Below the pieces are notes generated by a model. That model saw nothing but the letters and a program-made list of their open reading frames with translations, was not told where the DNA came from and did not search any database. Both the position numbers and the translations under genes were made by a program. This document shows, in pieces, positions 30,801 to 47,419 of a DNA stretch of 64,000 nt (the stretch's first letter is position 1; every line of letters starts with the position of its first letter). This DNA comes from Rhea pennata (lineage: Eukaryota > Chordata > Aves > Rheiformes > Rheidae): contig NC_084668.1 in NCBI RefSeq assembly GCF_028389875.1, forward strand, positions 17,937,993 through 18,001,992, given 5' to 3'.

Positions 30801-33527
30801 CGGGCGGCGCATCGCTCTGCGCAACCCCGGTGTCGGGGGTTTTCAGCACGGTGCCCCCGCCCGGCCCTGCCTGGGACGCTTCCTCTTGGGGAGGAAGGCA
30901 CGTCAGCGGCGAGCCTGGCTCGGATCCTCTCCCCCAGCAAGCAGGAGGCTGGCACGGATCTTTGGGCTACAACAAACCTGATTGCCTGCCATGCATCCAA
31001 AGTTCTCCAGGAAAGTTCTTGGAGAAACCACAGGCAGAGAAAACATCTCAGGAACAAATGTGAGCTTTCCAAGCCCTCCAAGATCAGAGAGGAACAAGCA
31101 GGAAAACTCTGTCCTTTCCTTAGCCACAAGCCTCTGAAGGACAGATATGCCCGGGGTGGGGCTGTGTTTGAAAGCCAGCTGAGCCATCAGCTGTTCCTAT
31201 GGATGTGCTCCTCCTTCTCTTCCCTAGCTCATTTTCACCTCTGTGACTTTTATCTGATTTTTATAAAGCTTTCTGCAATAACCAGTGAGGGGAGAGGGAT
31301 TCACAGCCTCGGTGGGCAGAGCTTGGAGGTCCTTCAAAGGGAGTTTATTGGAGTTGATTTGCTGTTACCTCACTGATGTCTGGCTCTGCTACAATGAATA
31401 ACATACGCATGCTAGCCTCCCCTCTCCAAAACACTTGCAGCACCTCCTGTGATACAGAGCTATCCCTGTGTCTGCCTGAGCCCTCTGACTTATTAGTTTC
31501 TACTGAAAGGTACTGTCGTCTCTCGACTCACACTGAAAGCTGGCCCTGAGTTATCCATTCACAGAGTGAGGCCTTGCTTTGTGCCTGGAAACCCGGAACA
31601 CCTCGAAAGTGCCACCTGCACTGGTGAAAACATGCAAACTGACTGAGAGAAGCAGTACTGCTGTGAGCCAAAGCCTGTTCCGGTGTCTCAGCAATGTATT
31701 TTAAGAGCTGCAGAAATGGCTGAGCCATCTGATCAAAATGTATCTAATCAAGCTGATAAGAAAATGGATTTCTCCATGGGGATGTCCCAGGTTGCTAATG
31801 CTGCTGGATCTGAACGGTGAGCTGTGGTGACTAGATGATGGGAAATGCCTAAGCTCCTTCTGGTGGTATAAATGTCCTTCAAGCAGCCTCAGAGATCACT
31901 AGATAAAATAGACTGTACTGACACAGTCAGTAAATGAGAACAATATAGTAATTGGTAGCACTGAGGCATCAAAAATTGAGTCTCATAGGGTTATTGATGT
32001 GAAAAGGAGAGATGTGATCAACTTCCTTCATTAGAAGTTTTGCCAAGGTGCTTGCTGAAATAGATATTGGATGCCAAGGTGTCAGTTCTGACTGTCTCCT
32101 AGCACCATCTATACTTGCACGTTGCCAATTAATTCTGAGATGTTTTTAGCATGAACATTTTGTAGCACAAGTTTGAAGCACACGTGGCAGAGCTGTAGGC
32201 AATGATCAGCCTTTCAGACAAGCACAGAAAACTTGTGTAGGTCACCCAGCTTCAGAAGATTTGAGCGGCAATCTAGTGGCGCCTCAGGGCATAAAATTAT
32301 GATACTTCTCCAAGAACTGCCTGGATCTGTTTGTAGGCCATTCTAATAGACAGCTGCGGGTGAAGTGCCACTGATTCATCATTTTTGCATTGAATGTCAT
32401 ACTCACACTGAAAAAACTCATTAGGATGCTGTTATATTAAAGGAGTAGGACAGCATGACTGACAAGAGAGCCGTGAGTAATTCCAAGCTAAGCATTTCTG
32501 TATACCTTGGATCTGAAAAGACTAAACAGATGCCTAAGGTTTTTTTTTTCAAATGCTTAAGAACAGCAGGCTAAATCCGGTGAGCACCAATCAGCTGGAT
32601 TTCCTCAGGGGCTAATTGCTCAGCAGCCTGCCAGATGTTGTTAGCAGCATCCTGCAAGCACACAGAGGTGGGTGAGCTTGCCATGGCCCTAAGGAAATTC
32701 ATCCTGAGGGTACCCCTCCCTCACACACAGAGATGTTATGGCCACTTGTCATATTGCATGTGTTTTCATACCACACCAAGGGTTAAAAAAAATAAAAAAT
32801 AAAAAAACAAAGATTACAAGAATCATTTGGGAATATTTTCCTCATTGCTCAAAACAAAGTTGGTCCCTAGACTGCTACCAACCACCCTAGACAGGTACAG
32901 AAAACAAGAAAGGCAGATTTAAGGCCAGGAGAGAGTGTGCACTCTGCTGAGACATCCCATACTGCTGCGTTGGTGACAGAATGAGTGGTATTAACCAGAG
33001 CTTCACAGAGCTCCAGAAAAGTGCCTGGTTGCTAGTCTTGTATAAGGGGTGTGGAGAGTCCAAAATTAATGCAGTGTTGGACATTGACTGGGAAACAACC
33101 AGAAGTATAATGACAAGTGAGACAAAAGACTCAACACACATCTATCTAAGTATATATTTTCAGTTGACAGGATCCAGCTCTGGAAAAGTTTCTACCTCCA
33201 TCAGTGAATTTAACAAATTCTTGCTGGAAGGGCAGGAAAAACAGATACCCCTGGTGACAGAGCCCTCCGTACCACTGGGAGACCCCTGCTTGCCACTGCC
33301 CACTGAGCCCAGAATATCAGCCAGCTCTCTAGTGCCCTTACCCGAGGAGGAAAAGACACGTTATCCTGGAAGGCCTCCAACAACAGCAGTTCCTTCTGAG
33401 GACTCGCATCTCACAGGCACTTTGCAGTGCTTCCAGCAGACTTCCACTGGTTAGGGTACATTTAGACAGTTAATGTATTTCTTAGTTCCTGATTTATACT
33501 AGCAAGCTCTTTATTATGAATAATTAT

Positions 33528-33530
<3 letters not shown>

Positions 33531-33558
<28 letters not shown>
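33531..33558. repeat. Poly-T run (28 T)
   Basis: An uninterrupted run of 28 T. It could be the tail of an old minus-strand retroposon, but neither a body nor flanking duplications could be made out. Confidence 0.9.
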
Positions 33559-33561
<3 letters not shown>

Positions 33562-36029
33562 GCAAAAACACATTAACCTCAGCCTGGAGCCTCCCAGTGC
33601 GCCTGCATCTGCACCGACCCTGCTATGCCCCGTGCTGTGCCTTGCTCAGTGCCTTCACCACAGGCTGCAGCTCTTCATGCTGCAGTTCAGCAGGCAGCGG
33701 GGAGGTGGAGGAGCTGGGGTGTGACAGAGTGTGCCTCTAGCCTGTCAGTGCCCTGTCCAATTTGTAACCAGTTTGAGGGCACCGGATGATAGGGCAGTGC
33801 CCTGAGGGCAGGAACAACCAGCCAAGAGGGAGATCCTTGGGCTCACACTACTATCAGAGTCCCGTACAGCCAAACACTAACTCCTGCATGGCTGAGGGTC
33901 TGGCTGCAAGCCCAGCTGCTGCTCTGGAAAGCCTGAAGACCTGGCAGTGCTCTGCTGTAGGATGAGTCATGGCAACAACATCCTCAGGAGCAGAAAGGCA
34001 GCTTAAGGATTAACACTGGGCAGACACTGACTGGTGAAACAAGATGAAAGCGTGTGACTTTGCATTTTGCAGATGTTGTGAGTTCAAGCAGATCTAATTC
34101 ACCTCTAGTTATGCTCCAGCAGCATCTCAGAGAGCCATGGTGCAGGATCCCTAAAGCATGGCTTGTCCCTGATGACGGCCCAGCAAAGGCATGTCTGATT
34201 GCAGCTCTAGTATGTGACATATGAACCGAGATTTGGGACATAAAATATTCTAGAACAGTGTGAAGATGGGCAGAAAACCCTCCCCTCACCATTCCTTAAA
34301 ATATGCATACATATTTTGGGTCAGAAAAGGCCCTATGATTGTCTCATCTTTCATGTGGACCAGATGGAGACAGTCCGGTCACTAGAAGGCTAGAAATGGT
34401 CTGCAACGAAAGGTTGAAACAACAGGTGCTATTTATAAGACCAGAGACCCAATAAAATATCTTAAAACATTTAAGGCAGCTGCAGATCAGAAGGAGCTTA
34501 AGTCTTTCACATGCTTAGGATAAAAAGATGTAAGTTTAAGACTTGCTAGTGGAAAGGCTAGAGCAGCACATTTGTCTCAGAAGTCAAGGGATTTTCATCA
34601 GTGGTTGTTTTTAATCATTCGAGTGTAACATTTGCTCCTGAAGAGCTGACAGCATGCAGGATACAGTACTGGTCTGGCAGAAGTTGTCTCTGCTGCAGCT
34701 GAGCAAAAACAGTGTAATTGCTGGTTCAGATAAAACAAAGTCAGTTGTGAAATGCCTGCTGCGCCGAAGCGTATGTGCTGCATGACAGGAACAATAACGC
34801 TAGTTCCAGATCTCCCTACAGTCCTAAGCCCTGAATCACTGGGCAGGGGCAAGAGCAGAGAGGCACTCCCAGGGACGCAGGCAGCCACGCACGCGTGCTC
34901 GACCCCAACCTGCTGAGGCTGAAAAAGGCTAGAGGACAAGCTGGGACTGGTTCTTTTTTGGCTCACAAGCTCCCTCGCTCAGAGGCTGGCTGTGAGTGTC
35001 ACTCTGCTTTCTTCATGTCTTGGGAAAAGCAGCTACACACCCACAGAAATAAAATAAAGTGCAGCTGGCTAATTGCAGTGACTTCGCGTCAGGGCTCTGA
35101 GCATGCCTGCGGTGAACAAGCTGCCTTCGGGCAGCCGCTGGAGGTGCAGAGCCTGCTCAGGTGCCTCGGTGCTCACACATACTTCCTGTGTGCAGCCAGT
35201 GCTGTTTTCTCCATTTCTCTAGCAGCTATCAGAGCTGAAGCTGTCATGAGCAACAGATAAATAACTGGAAACAGAAGAGGGTGAATTACACAAGACCTGG
35301 TGATGCTGAAGCTCCTGGAGGAGCACTGGCTACCCCAGTGCAGGACAGGCAGTGAGGCTGGAGGGTCTCTGTGTGCTCTGGACAGGACCCTGGGCATGCT
35401 GATGAGTCCAGCACTGTCCCCTTGCCCTTTAGGCCTTCTTCCTGTGTTACGAATTTCAGGAATTGCAACAAAGCTGTGGTCAGCTCTGTTGCAATGCTGT
35501 AGAGCATGCTTGTGCGAGGCCGTAGCAATGAAGTAAGAGCCAGAGGTCACTTCCCTCTTTCCCAAAAGCCCAAGCCTTGCCTGTTGGATCATGGCTGAGC
35601 ATTTTGCTCTGCATGGCAGAGATGCAAGGAGGATTTACATTAGCCATCCCAGTACTGCCTTGTGGATGTCTCCGCAGAAGCTTCTGCTCTCTAGATAAAT
35701 CATGACCAAGTGGGCAAGTCTGGAGTCCCTTGGGAATGCAAACAATTCCCAATGCAGGAGCATCTTCCCAGCTGCTTTTCTCTGCCCTACCAACAGGCCC
35801 CAGTCACTGGGAAGTGCCTGAGCCTTTAATGGTTGGCTAGGTGAGTGCTATGGGGTGCACGTGGAGGTGGCATCTACATTATGCAAACAGCTAGTCAGCC
35901 TGAGAGCTTCTTGCTTCTTGCCAAGAGGGAGAGCTCGGTCAGAGGAAGCTAGCCTGGAGCTGCATGGATCGCTGTAGCGTAGTTAAGAGTGGAAAGCAGG
36001 GCTGGCAGCTGGCCAAGCACTAGTGGATT

Positions 36030-36068
36030 TCAGAAGGGAACAGTTACCTTCAGAAGGGAACAGTTAAC
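36030..36068. repeat. 20-bp direct repeat, two copies
   Basis: Two adjacent copies of a unit close to ttcagaagggaacagttac. This is a simple local duplication with no further context. Confidence 0.8.
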
Positions 36069-37964
36069 GTGATAAAAGATGCATTTAATCAGCTAGCTGC
36101 ATAGTGGCTCCCAGGGCACTCCCCCTTTCCCCAGCAGGCAGGAGGCAGAGCAGCTCCAGCCCAGGCATCCAAGGAGGCGTGATGGAGCACAGGGGCAGCT
36201 CAGGGAGGGAGGGCCACCAAGGCTGCAGGTGGGCACTGAACTGAGAGACCAGACGAAGCCCCAAAGCACGTGGGGCCCTTGTGTTGGGCTGTGCAGGGCA
36301 TGGAGGAGCAGCAACCCAGTGAAAGTGCTTGGCACATCCCCTGCCTGACCCACAGTGGTGACAGCAGCTAAGATGCCACAGGGTGACTGCAGTGCTGAGG
36401 TGACCCCTGGTGAAGGCAGAGGTAAGACCCAGCTTTCCACCCGGCTGTTTATCCTGTGTACTCGTGCCTGGAGGATGCTTTTTTCTGCCTGGAGAGGCTG
36501 CAAGGTGTGAAACTAGAGGTGGCAGGACCATCCTCCCCACTCCTCCCAGGCTGCAGGTCACCTGGGCTGAGACGTCACGCTGAACAGCCATCCTGAGGAT
36601 GCTGGGCTTGAACACGTTGCTGAGAGTTTCATAGTGGAGTTAGGGGCATTACCAGCCCAGCTCTCTGCCCTGGGACAAGGACACTGAGTCCTGATCCAGA
36701 CTGGCTACTGAGGGCTCCTGCACGTATCCCTCCTGGGGCAGGCGTAAAGCGGGCTCTCCACGTGGTGTTATGGAAAATCCACCTCACCAGATGAACCTGG
36801 TTTCATTCTTCAAGATTGTAAGTCTGACTGGTGAAGGGAAACGTAAAAATAAAAATGCAACTGACTTATGCAGCAGAGGGTATCCAAGTTAGTACCGCAG
36901 GCTGCTCTGACAACAAATGAGCAGCAGACGGTGTTGGTACAGTGCCTGGTTAAGCAGGCTGACAGCAGCACTGCAGGATATTGGAGCACCAGATTTCAGT
37001 GGTGAATCATCAGCGAACAGCTCCCGAGCTGCTGCAGGCATCCGTGCCAGGCACCATGGATTTCAGCATTTCAATCAGTGATCTTGAAGTGAATCTTGGA
37101 TCGCCACTGATAAAGTTTGAGGTTGAGGTGGATTTGCAGAGTAGTAAGTGAAGACCAGGACAGTCCCCAAAACAACCCGGGCCATTTGGTGAACTGCGTG
37201 CTGTGAAGAGATACCTCTTAATCTGAGCTTTTCCAGATGAAGCAGCTTTCCTCTGAAAGCGGGGACCAAAGCAGCAACCCAAGCCAAGCTGTGGCTATGA
37301 TGCTGTGGCAGCCGGGCTGATGTGTACCCTGGCTGGATCAGAAGAGGAGCAGGGAGAGACTGTTGCCTCTGTGCCTGGCAATGGTGAGACCAGGCAAGCA
37401 GTGCGGGTCCAAAGCTGGGCTGGAAAACCAGAGAGGGCAGGAGAGTGCTGCCTGTGCCAGTGGCGGAGATCAGTGAGATTTCCAGGAAGCAGCTGCTGTG
37501 GGATGTGTGGGAGAGAGGACCCAGAAGAGCGCAGGTGTTTACAAGGACAGCAAGACCCTCTAGCCCTGTACTAACAGCTCAGTAAACACAAGTTCAAACA
37601 GCGTTTTACCTTGCAAGAGCTTCTGAGGAGCTGGAATATCCCTCTGCAGATACAAGAGGCATCTTCCCCCTTGTCTGGAGAAGCATGGGGCTGCTAAATT
37701 AGGCAATGGTGTGCAGAGGTGTCGGCCTTGGGCAGTGCCTACGTGCTGCCTCAGCGTCACAGGTCTGTTGAGCTTGCTGCATCTTGGTCACTGAGTCCCT
37801 GTCCGTCCCCGCCAGGTGACGGGTTTGTTTGAGGTAACCAAGGTCTCATGAAGCCCTGGCTGTGTTGGCATGGCTGTAACCCAGAGACAGCACAGCAGAG
37901 GACGCAGAGGACGAGCAGCACCTGCCCCACCAGAGCTGTCTCTAACAACAAAGCTTTCTCTGGC

Positions 37965-37971
37965 TATAAAG
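37965..37971 (+). promoter_or_regulatory. TATA box of the plus-strand alpha-tubulin gene
   Basis: TATAAAG lies 75 bp upstream of the start codon, which predicts a short 5' UTR of about 45 nt. Unlike the minus-strand copies, I saw no octamer here. Confidence 0.7.
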
Positions 37972-38039
37972 AGGAGTGCACGGCAGCCCGACATCACACC
38001 GCCCCTGCCCTCGGCTGTGAATCGAAGCTCTCCTCCAGC

Positions 38040-40962
<2,923 letters not shown>

Positions 40963-43900
40963 CAGGTATATCACACTGGATTGAAGAAATTGGTCTTTTC
41001 TGAAACACAAAGGCTGATTTTTTTTTCCACATTAAGTAAAAATTTTAAATCTCTCAGGCTTTCAGTTTGCTTATTCCACTATACTTTGCAGTTCCATTTT
41101 AGCCATTCCTCATGCAGTGGTGCCACACACTGCAGTCCTGGGACAGAGCCCCTGTCCCAGTGCCATCTCCACTCGGTTGTCTCAGGTATGATTTACCCCA
41201 GAACACCCTAGATTAAAGAAGTGTCCTAACATTTCCGGTGCTCGGACCTCTGCACATGTACTGCCTCATTTGTAAGTCACATAGGCATCAAGGCCAAGGA
41301 AGGAGGATGGAGAGCTCCTTGGTGCCTTCAGTGTCGGGGCTGGTTTACAGGCCTCTGACACGCGGCAGAGCAGTCTGTTGATCTACAACTTCAAGAACGT
41401 TTGACATGCTAGCTAAGAATGAAGAGCCCTTCTCCAAGAACTTCTGAAGAAGTTTCTGCCCATATCAGTCACTGTTCCAGGATGCAGGAAGCTTTTCCCT
41501 TTGCCTTTCATGCCTTCCTTATTTGACTTGCAAAGAATTGTCTTATTCAGATATTTGTGCTGAGTGAATGACACAATATCTGTGTTCTCACTAACGCAGC
41601 AGGTGAAAATCAATTAATTTGCAGAGAGATGCAGAATGGAAGAACAAGGGCTGGTGCTATTTCCTGGTGCTTTGTTGTAGGTCACCTAAAGATGATTCTC
41701 ATGTTACCTCCCTGTGAGGAGATAGGTTTAGCTTAAAGGCCTTTGCAGACTGTGAGTGACACATTTCCACGGAAGATTTTGGCCACAGCAGTGTCAGCAC
41801 CCAAGGGCAGAAATCACTGCAGGTACCGATGTTCAGAGAGGGACCCTGATGGTTCACTCTGTCTGTCAGCAGGTATAAAGCCTCTCCTCAACACTGATCA
41901 GCCAACAGCTGACAGCATTTTCTCACCTCTTTGTGCAGGGGTTAACCGATGGGTTTCAGTATTTAATCACTACTTGAGGTGTATTTCCAGGGTGAGCATA
42001 GTGCTGGGTGCTAATTAGTCACCTGCAGTGGTGGCTCTTGCCATGCCTTGGTGTATGCGTGGACACCAGAGTGCAGTGAGCATGTACATGCTCCACTTTG
42101 ACAAGCTCCTTAAGCCTCACACGCTGCAGTTTTGCTGTCCAGCCCCAGGTCATTACCGTGAGTTTGAGCTGCCTCCAGTACATCCGCAGCCTTATGAGAG
42201 GGATTGCGGGAGCTCTAGTAGCAATCTTACCAATGCCTAGCCCTGTCCAGTTTCTGCTGGATATTACTTCTTCACTCACACACACACACACCGGATCACG
42301 TTAGCTGTTCAGTCCGACTCCAGGAGCTGGGAGGACCCCCTAAGGCATTCCCAGATTCACTGCTTCCCAAGACTGCCCCGTATTCTACATTCCCAGCTCA
42401 ATTATTTTGTATTTAGCTGTATTAAAGCAGGTTTTGCTACAATGTGGCCTTCTAATCAAGCAATTCTAATACATCACTAATAGTAACCTGTTCCCTTCAC
42501 TTCCCTTTCCATCAAGTTTAGCGTTATCCAGAATTTTTCTTAGTAAATATTTCTTATCACTGTGGTGCTTGACTCCTGCAGATCCTGGCTATGAAAGCCT
42601 CCAGCAGCATATCTTCCCGCTAACGAGCATATTTTTGTATTTACTCTTGATCCATCTGGCGTGTCCCTAGCAATACAGGATTATAAACAGGCTGGCATGG
42701 CATGCCAGATTAAATGTTTTGGTAAAATACAGAAAATGGATCCGGAAGGATCTCAGCAGCAAGGAGCCTGACTCCTGCCTTCAGGCAGAGTCACCTCTGC
42801 CTAAGCCATCCCTGACCCACAACTGCCTGAATGGCCTGTTCTTAAAATTATCCAGCAGGGATGTGCCACAGCCTCCAACTACCCTTACCTTCCAAAAATG
42901 CATGCCTGTGTCCACCCTACCGCTTGGTGCCATTTCATCCATTTCCTTCTTATTCTGTGGTCATGGAGAACAGTTTATTCCATTCCTCTTTGCAGCAGTA
43001 TTGTGATCCATTTGAGTGCTGTTATAAGTATCTCCTGCAGCTTCTAAGTAAGGGTGCCATGCCAACAGTGTTGTTTTTAATCAGCCAAATGTATAATCAT
43101 GCTGAAAAAAAAGACAGGAAGTTTGTGTAGCACTAGCTATCTTCCCCGAGACAAGGCAGGCCAGTATTAAATGCATTTTTCAGTCTTTAGTTCTTTGCTG
43201 GCAGAAACCAAGTTAATTCTTCTATTTTTTTCCCCTGATACTATCAGCATTATTTCTAGGTTGACTGCTTTGTTTTTTTAACTATTGGAGTAACTTCTGC
43301 CCTTCAGTTCTTTGGGATTCCCTCAGTTCTCTAGCTCTGTTCAAAATTAACATCAACTAGACCCACAGTTAAATCCTATAATACTCTCAATCCAGGCTTG
43401 ATGAATTAAAAATGTTAATTTTAGCAGATGATGCTTTACATACTGTTTTCTTATAGATGAGTCAAATCCGCAGCCTCCTCCATCACATCCACAGCATCGT
43501 GTTGATATTTAAGCATTGACAGCCATAGAAAACAGCAGAAGGCTGCTTACTGGCGTCATTTTATGCTTTTTATTGCTTTCCACTAAAGCAGATGCATTCC
43601 CTGTTTCCTCTTTTATTTCACCCTACCTGGCCTGTTCCTTGCCCTTGCGCCAGGCCAAGCGCAAAGGCAATGGGCTGCAATTGGGCACTGGTTTGCAGTT
43701 TCTGGAGGAAGCCTGGGCTGTGGTCGACTGGCTCGACTGCCAAACCCCCCAGCCCCAGATCTCCCTTGGGGAGAGCAACAGGGTGGTGGGACGAGTGGTT
43801 TATGGGTGCGGAGAGGGGCTGGTAAGGAAAAGTCAAGGCTGGTCTGGTGGGAACGGGTGAGCGTGGGCAGGTGGGAGCCCAAGGAGCTGCAGAGAGGTAT

Positions 43901-46900
43901 AAAGAGGGCAAGTGTTGACGGCCCCAAGATTAGCCTTCATTAGGAGAGGCTGGGGAGGAGATAACGACAGGATGGGCTGTCAGACCCCCAGAGAAGGAGA
44001 CAAAAGGTGGTGAGTAAACCCTAATGGCTCACCCAGGCTGGAAATGGAGAGAAACAAAAGCTCACACACACTGTCAGCTCCTAAAGGGCACAACATTTGC
44101 ATTTTAAATCAGCACCAGGTCCTAAGAAATAGCTGGAGGGTGTGAGGAGGACCGGAGAGCAGGCACCCGCAGTCCCAGACATCACAGCACGAAGTCCTGG
44201 CCAGACTGTGTGTGTGTGTGTGCACACGCATGTGCACATGCACATGCAGGCTGGTCAGCGTGGGCCCAGAGGCCATCACCATCGCTAGAGGAGCTGGCGT
44301 GCCAGCTGTGCCAGGGCGCAGCCAGAGCACCTATGAATTGCCCCCCCACATTTTGGGATGGGATCTTCGCACTGGGGTAAAAGAGCACTGCTGGGCCCCC
44401 AAGCCAACCACTACGGGCACAGGCCTGTCCTTCCTGTCCACCCAAGCTGATGGACTGGGACCAGCACTGGTCACAGGTTATGGCCTGCAGACTTTTGCTG
44501 CCTCTTTGGAGACGCTTGCATCCAGGTGGTTCTTTTCCCCACCCGCACCGCTGCCATCTGTGCTGGACAGTCACCATAGGGGACTATGAGAAATTGCTGT
44601 GTATTCCTTGGACAGTGTCACAAGGCCTCACAGTCAGAAGGACAGAGAAGGCAGAGCTGGGCAGTGCCCTGGGAGAGCTGTGCCCAGCCCCTGTGGAAAG
44701 GCTGCAGGGTAACCGGGCTGCTGCCGGGGAAGGAGAGGGGAGATGGCTTCGTGCAGGCTGGGTACGATCTGGGGGCAGTGGGCATGCAAAGTCCTGAGCA
44801 GGTTGCTCCGCAGCTCAAACTGCTGCATAAAGAACACCGTGGAAGCCTTCCTTCTGAGGAAATCAAAAGCCAGTGTTGCATAGTGCTAAGAAAACAACAA
44901 AAACCAACTTCTCTGTGTGGTTTGCATAATATTATAGCACAAGTTGATGATGAAATTCAGTTGACTTCCTGAAAGAAGGAGTAACAGGCATAGAAAAACT
45001 GGTCCTTTGGGGTCTAGATTCATTCACCCAAAGGCTCTCTTATTATTTTATTATTAGAGTATTTCACTGGCATTTTTACTGCCTTTGAGAGCTAACAGCA
45101 GGGCCACAGTGCAAGGGGGATCTCCAGAATTTGTAGAGAAATAAAGGTCTTCTTGAGTCATAGTTGGACACTTCAGGAGAACTGTAATTCCCTGGGTACA
45201 AGCAAGAGTAAAAACTGCACAGACCACATTCCTGCTGAGAGACAGTGCTCTGGAGACAACGCAGCTGAGCAAGGTTTATGCAGCTAACAAACATCCTGCA
45301 GGAATCCTAGTTATCAGGTAGAGCAACAGATCAGTACCCCATATGCCCAAACTCCATATTTCATTGGTTTTATGCTCTTTGTAACTGGTTTCCAATACTG
45401 TAATCAAAAGCTAACCTCATATTTTGAGAAAATAATCTTGATTTCTTTTCTAAATTGTGCCTATCGAAGTGCCTGGTCTCAAAGAGAAGACTCTATTCCT
45501 TTAGAGACACCAGATCCATGTGCCCAGGACAGAGAGGATACCACCTGCCATCACTGTTCAGTCAGTCTGCTCCAGGCTAAAGAAGGCACCTAGCGACAGC
45601 TGCCCAACACCCCAAAACTCTGACTGTGTGGCAACCTTCCTTGTGTCTTGACTTGAAGAAATCAAACATGGAGAGTCCTCTGCTGATGGGGGCTGAGAGC
45701 AGCATGGCACTGTGTCTTCAGGGCAGGCTGCAAGCAGAATACAGGCAGCAAAACATCAGCCCTGCAAGCAAAAATAGCAGAGAGTGGCTGAGTCATAGGA
45801 ATATCGACTGAAAGAGCCTGCAAGACTGGTACCTGAGGAGGGCGGGGGGGGGGGGGGGGGATGGGTGAACTGGCCCTGGAGCTCATCAGGACACTTTGGT
45901 TGCTCAAAGCCACCATGGCTGCAGGTGACACCCCAGGGGATGGGGGTAACCTTCAGCCCATTGGAGTCGGGCATCACACACATGTGGAGTGTGCATTTCT
46001 GAACGGTGCTCCCGCTGGGTTCACAGTCTGCGCGAGCTGGGCTGGCAGACAGACGCATCAGGACTTAGGGCAGCCAGCTCGTGCCAGACCTAAGAGAAAA
46101 GGGCAGGGAAAAGAGGGCAGAAAACAGTGGCTGAAGGTGATGCTCTCTGTGCGTGACACGCTGGCTCTCTTTAGCCACTGCAAGCTGTCTGGGTTCACTC
46201 ATTTGACCAAAGGAGCAATTGTGGCAGTGCAGGGACAAGGTCCAGCTGGCACAGCATCCCCTTTCCAACCAGTGGCCAGCTGGAAGTGCTGTGGGAAAAA
46301 GTGTAAAGACATGCACAGCCGTCTCCCCTGCACATATCCTCCCAGCCCGTGGAGCCTCTCCTGCACCCAGTGGTGAGGACAGCACAGCTAAGGCACCCTG
46401 CAGGATGCATGCTGCTTACTGGCTGTATATACACCTGGGATAAAGCACCGGGAAGGAGGAAAACTAATGGAGCAAGAGGCAGAGGTAGTGCAAGAGCAAA
46501 TGTGGCTAAACCAACAATAAGTGAAGGAAGTTTGGAAATGAGAGGAATGTTTTAGTCATCAGCACAGTAAGGTGTGGAAGCAGCTGGTCTCTGTGAAGAC
46601 ATTAGAACGGCCTAAGTCCTTCTCTCTGCATACCCTGGTCTCAGAGGTGCAGGACATACACACTGCAAAGTGAGCAGCTGTGGGGTTCCCAGCTCCTGGG
46701 ATCCCAGGCTGGCATGTCAGGTTCCCTCTCCTTTCCCCAGCCCTGAGACCTCTCTGTCCGGTGGTGATGGAGTGGGCTGACACCCAGGAGCTCTGAGCTC
46801 TTCTTTCCCTGTGTCAGCAGCAAAAGCTGGGGAAAGGAAGGTGAGCTTTCCATCCAGATAGGTCCTGGTGGCATCTCCTCCAGCTTCCCAGCCAGCAGGA

Positions 46901-47400
46901 TGGGGTCCCCTGTGAGCCAGCCTGTGGCTCCATCTAGCGCCAATGTTAGCCCAACCCAGGCCAGCCAGGGCCAGCAGTGCATCCAGTGGGGGGCCTTCAC
47001 TGCAGGGCAGAAGGGCTAAATCAGAGCCGCTGGCACCCAGTGAAGTCACCCTGGCCAGGGAGACCTGCCCCAGAGAGCCTGGTCCACACTCTTGAACAAG
47101 GTTTCCTGCTCCTTGCTGTCTCTTGCTTGCACAGATAACAGAGACCCACATGACTGCTACGGCAGGGACAGGCTCCAGCCCTCGCTGCCTGCGAGGGTCC
47201 TGCTGCAGGAGACTGCGATGAGCGTCCGTTCTCTCCTGCCAGGACTGGAGGCCCAGGTTCCAGGTACGCTTTCTGCGGAGCTGATGAGGTCTTCTGGAGA
47301 CACAGTCATCTCGGCGATTTGTTGGGTAAATGCTCAGGCCCTGCTGCCCCCAGATGATGGCTGTCCCCTGGGCCACCAACTGGCCCCATCCAGGCTCCTG
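40963..47400. other. 6.4-kb spacer between the plus-strand tubulin and DNAJB2
   Basis: It begins with the tubulin 3' UTR. Short microsatellites (CA at 42277-42291, TG at 44208-44222) and a G run near 45845-45860 are present. No exon, RNA gene or recognisable transposon was identified. Confidence 0.6.
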
Positions 47401-47419
47401 GCCCCCTGAGGCCTGCCGT

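Larger units (their letters stand above)
30830..37960. other. 7-kb spacer between TUBA4A copy 2 and the plus-strand tubulin
   Basis: This is less GC-rich than the rest of the window. I recognised no exon of a known gene, RNA gene or intact mobile element. It holds a T28 run at 33531-33558, a small direct repeat near 36030, and one open frame of 157 codons at 32981-33454 that I do not recognise and do not regard as supported. Confidence 0.6.

Noticed and set aside
32981-33454. 157-codon open frame in the tubulin spacer
   Set aside because: No recognisable domain, no splice or promoter context and no codon bias noticed. It may be a chance frame. A database search or RNA-seq would decide.
33531-33558. 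Poly-T as the tail of a processed pseudogene
   Set aside because: No gene-like body and no target-site duplication could be seen next to it.
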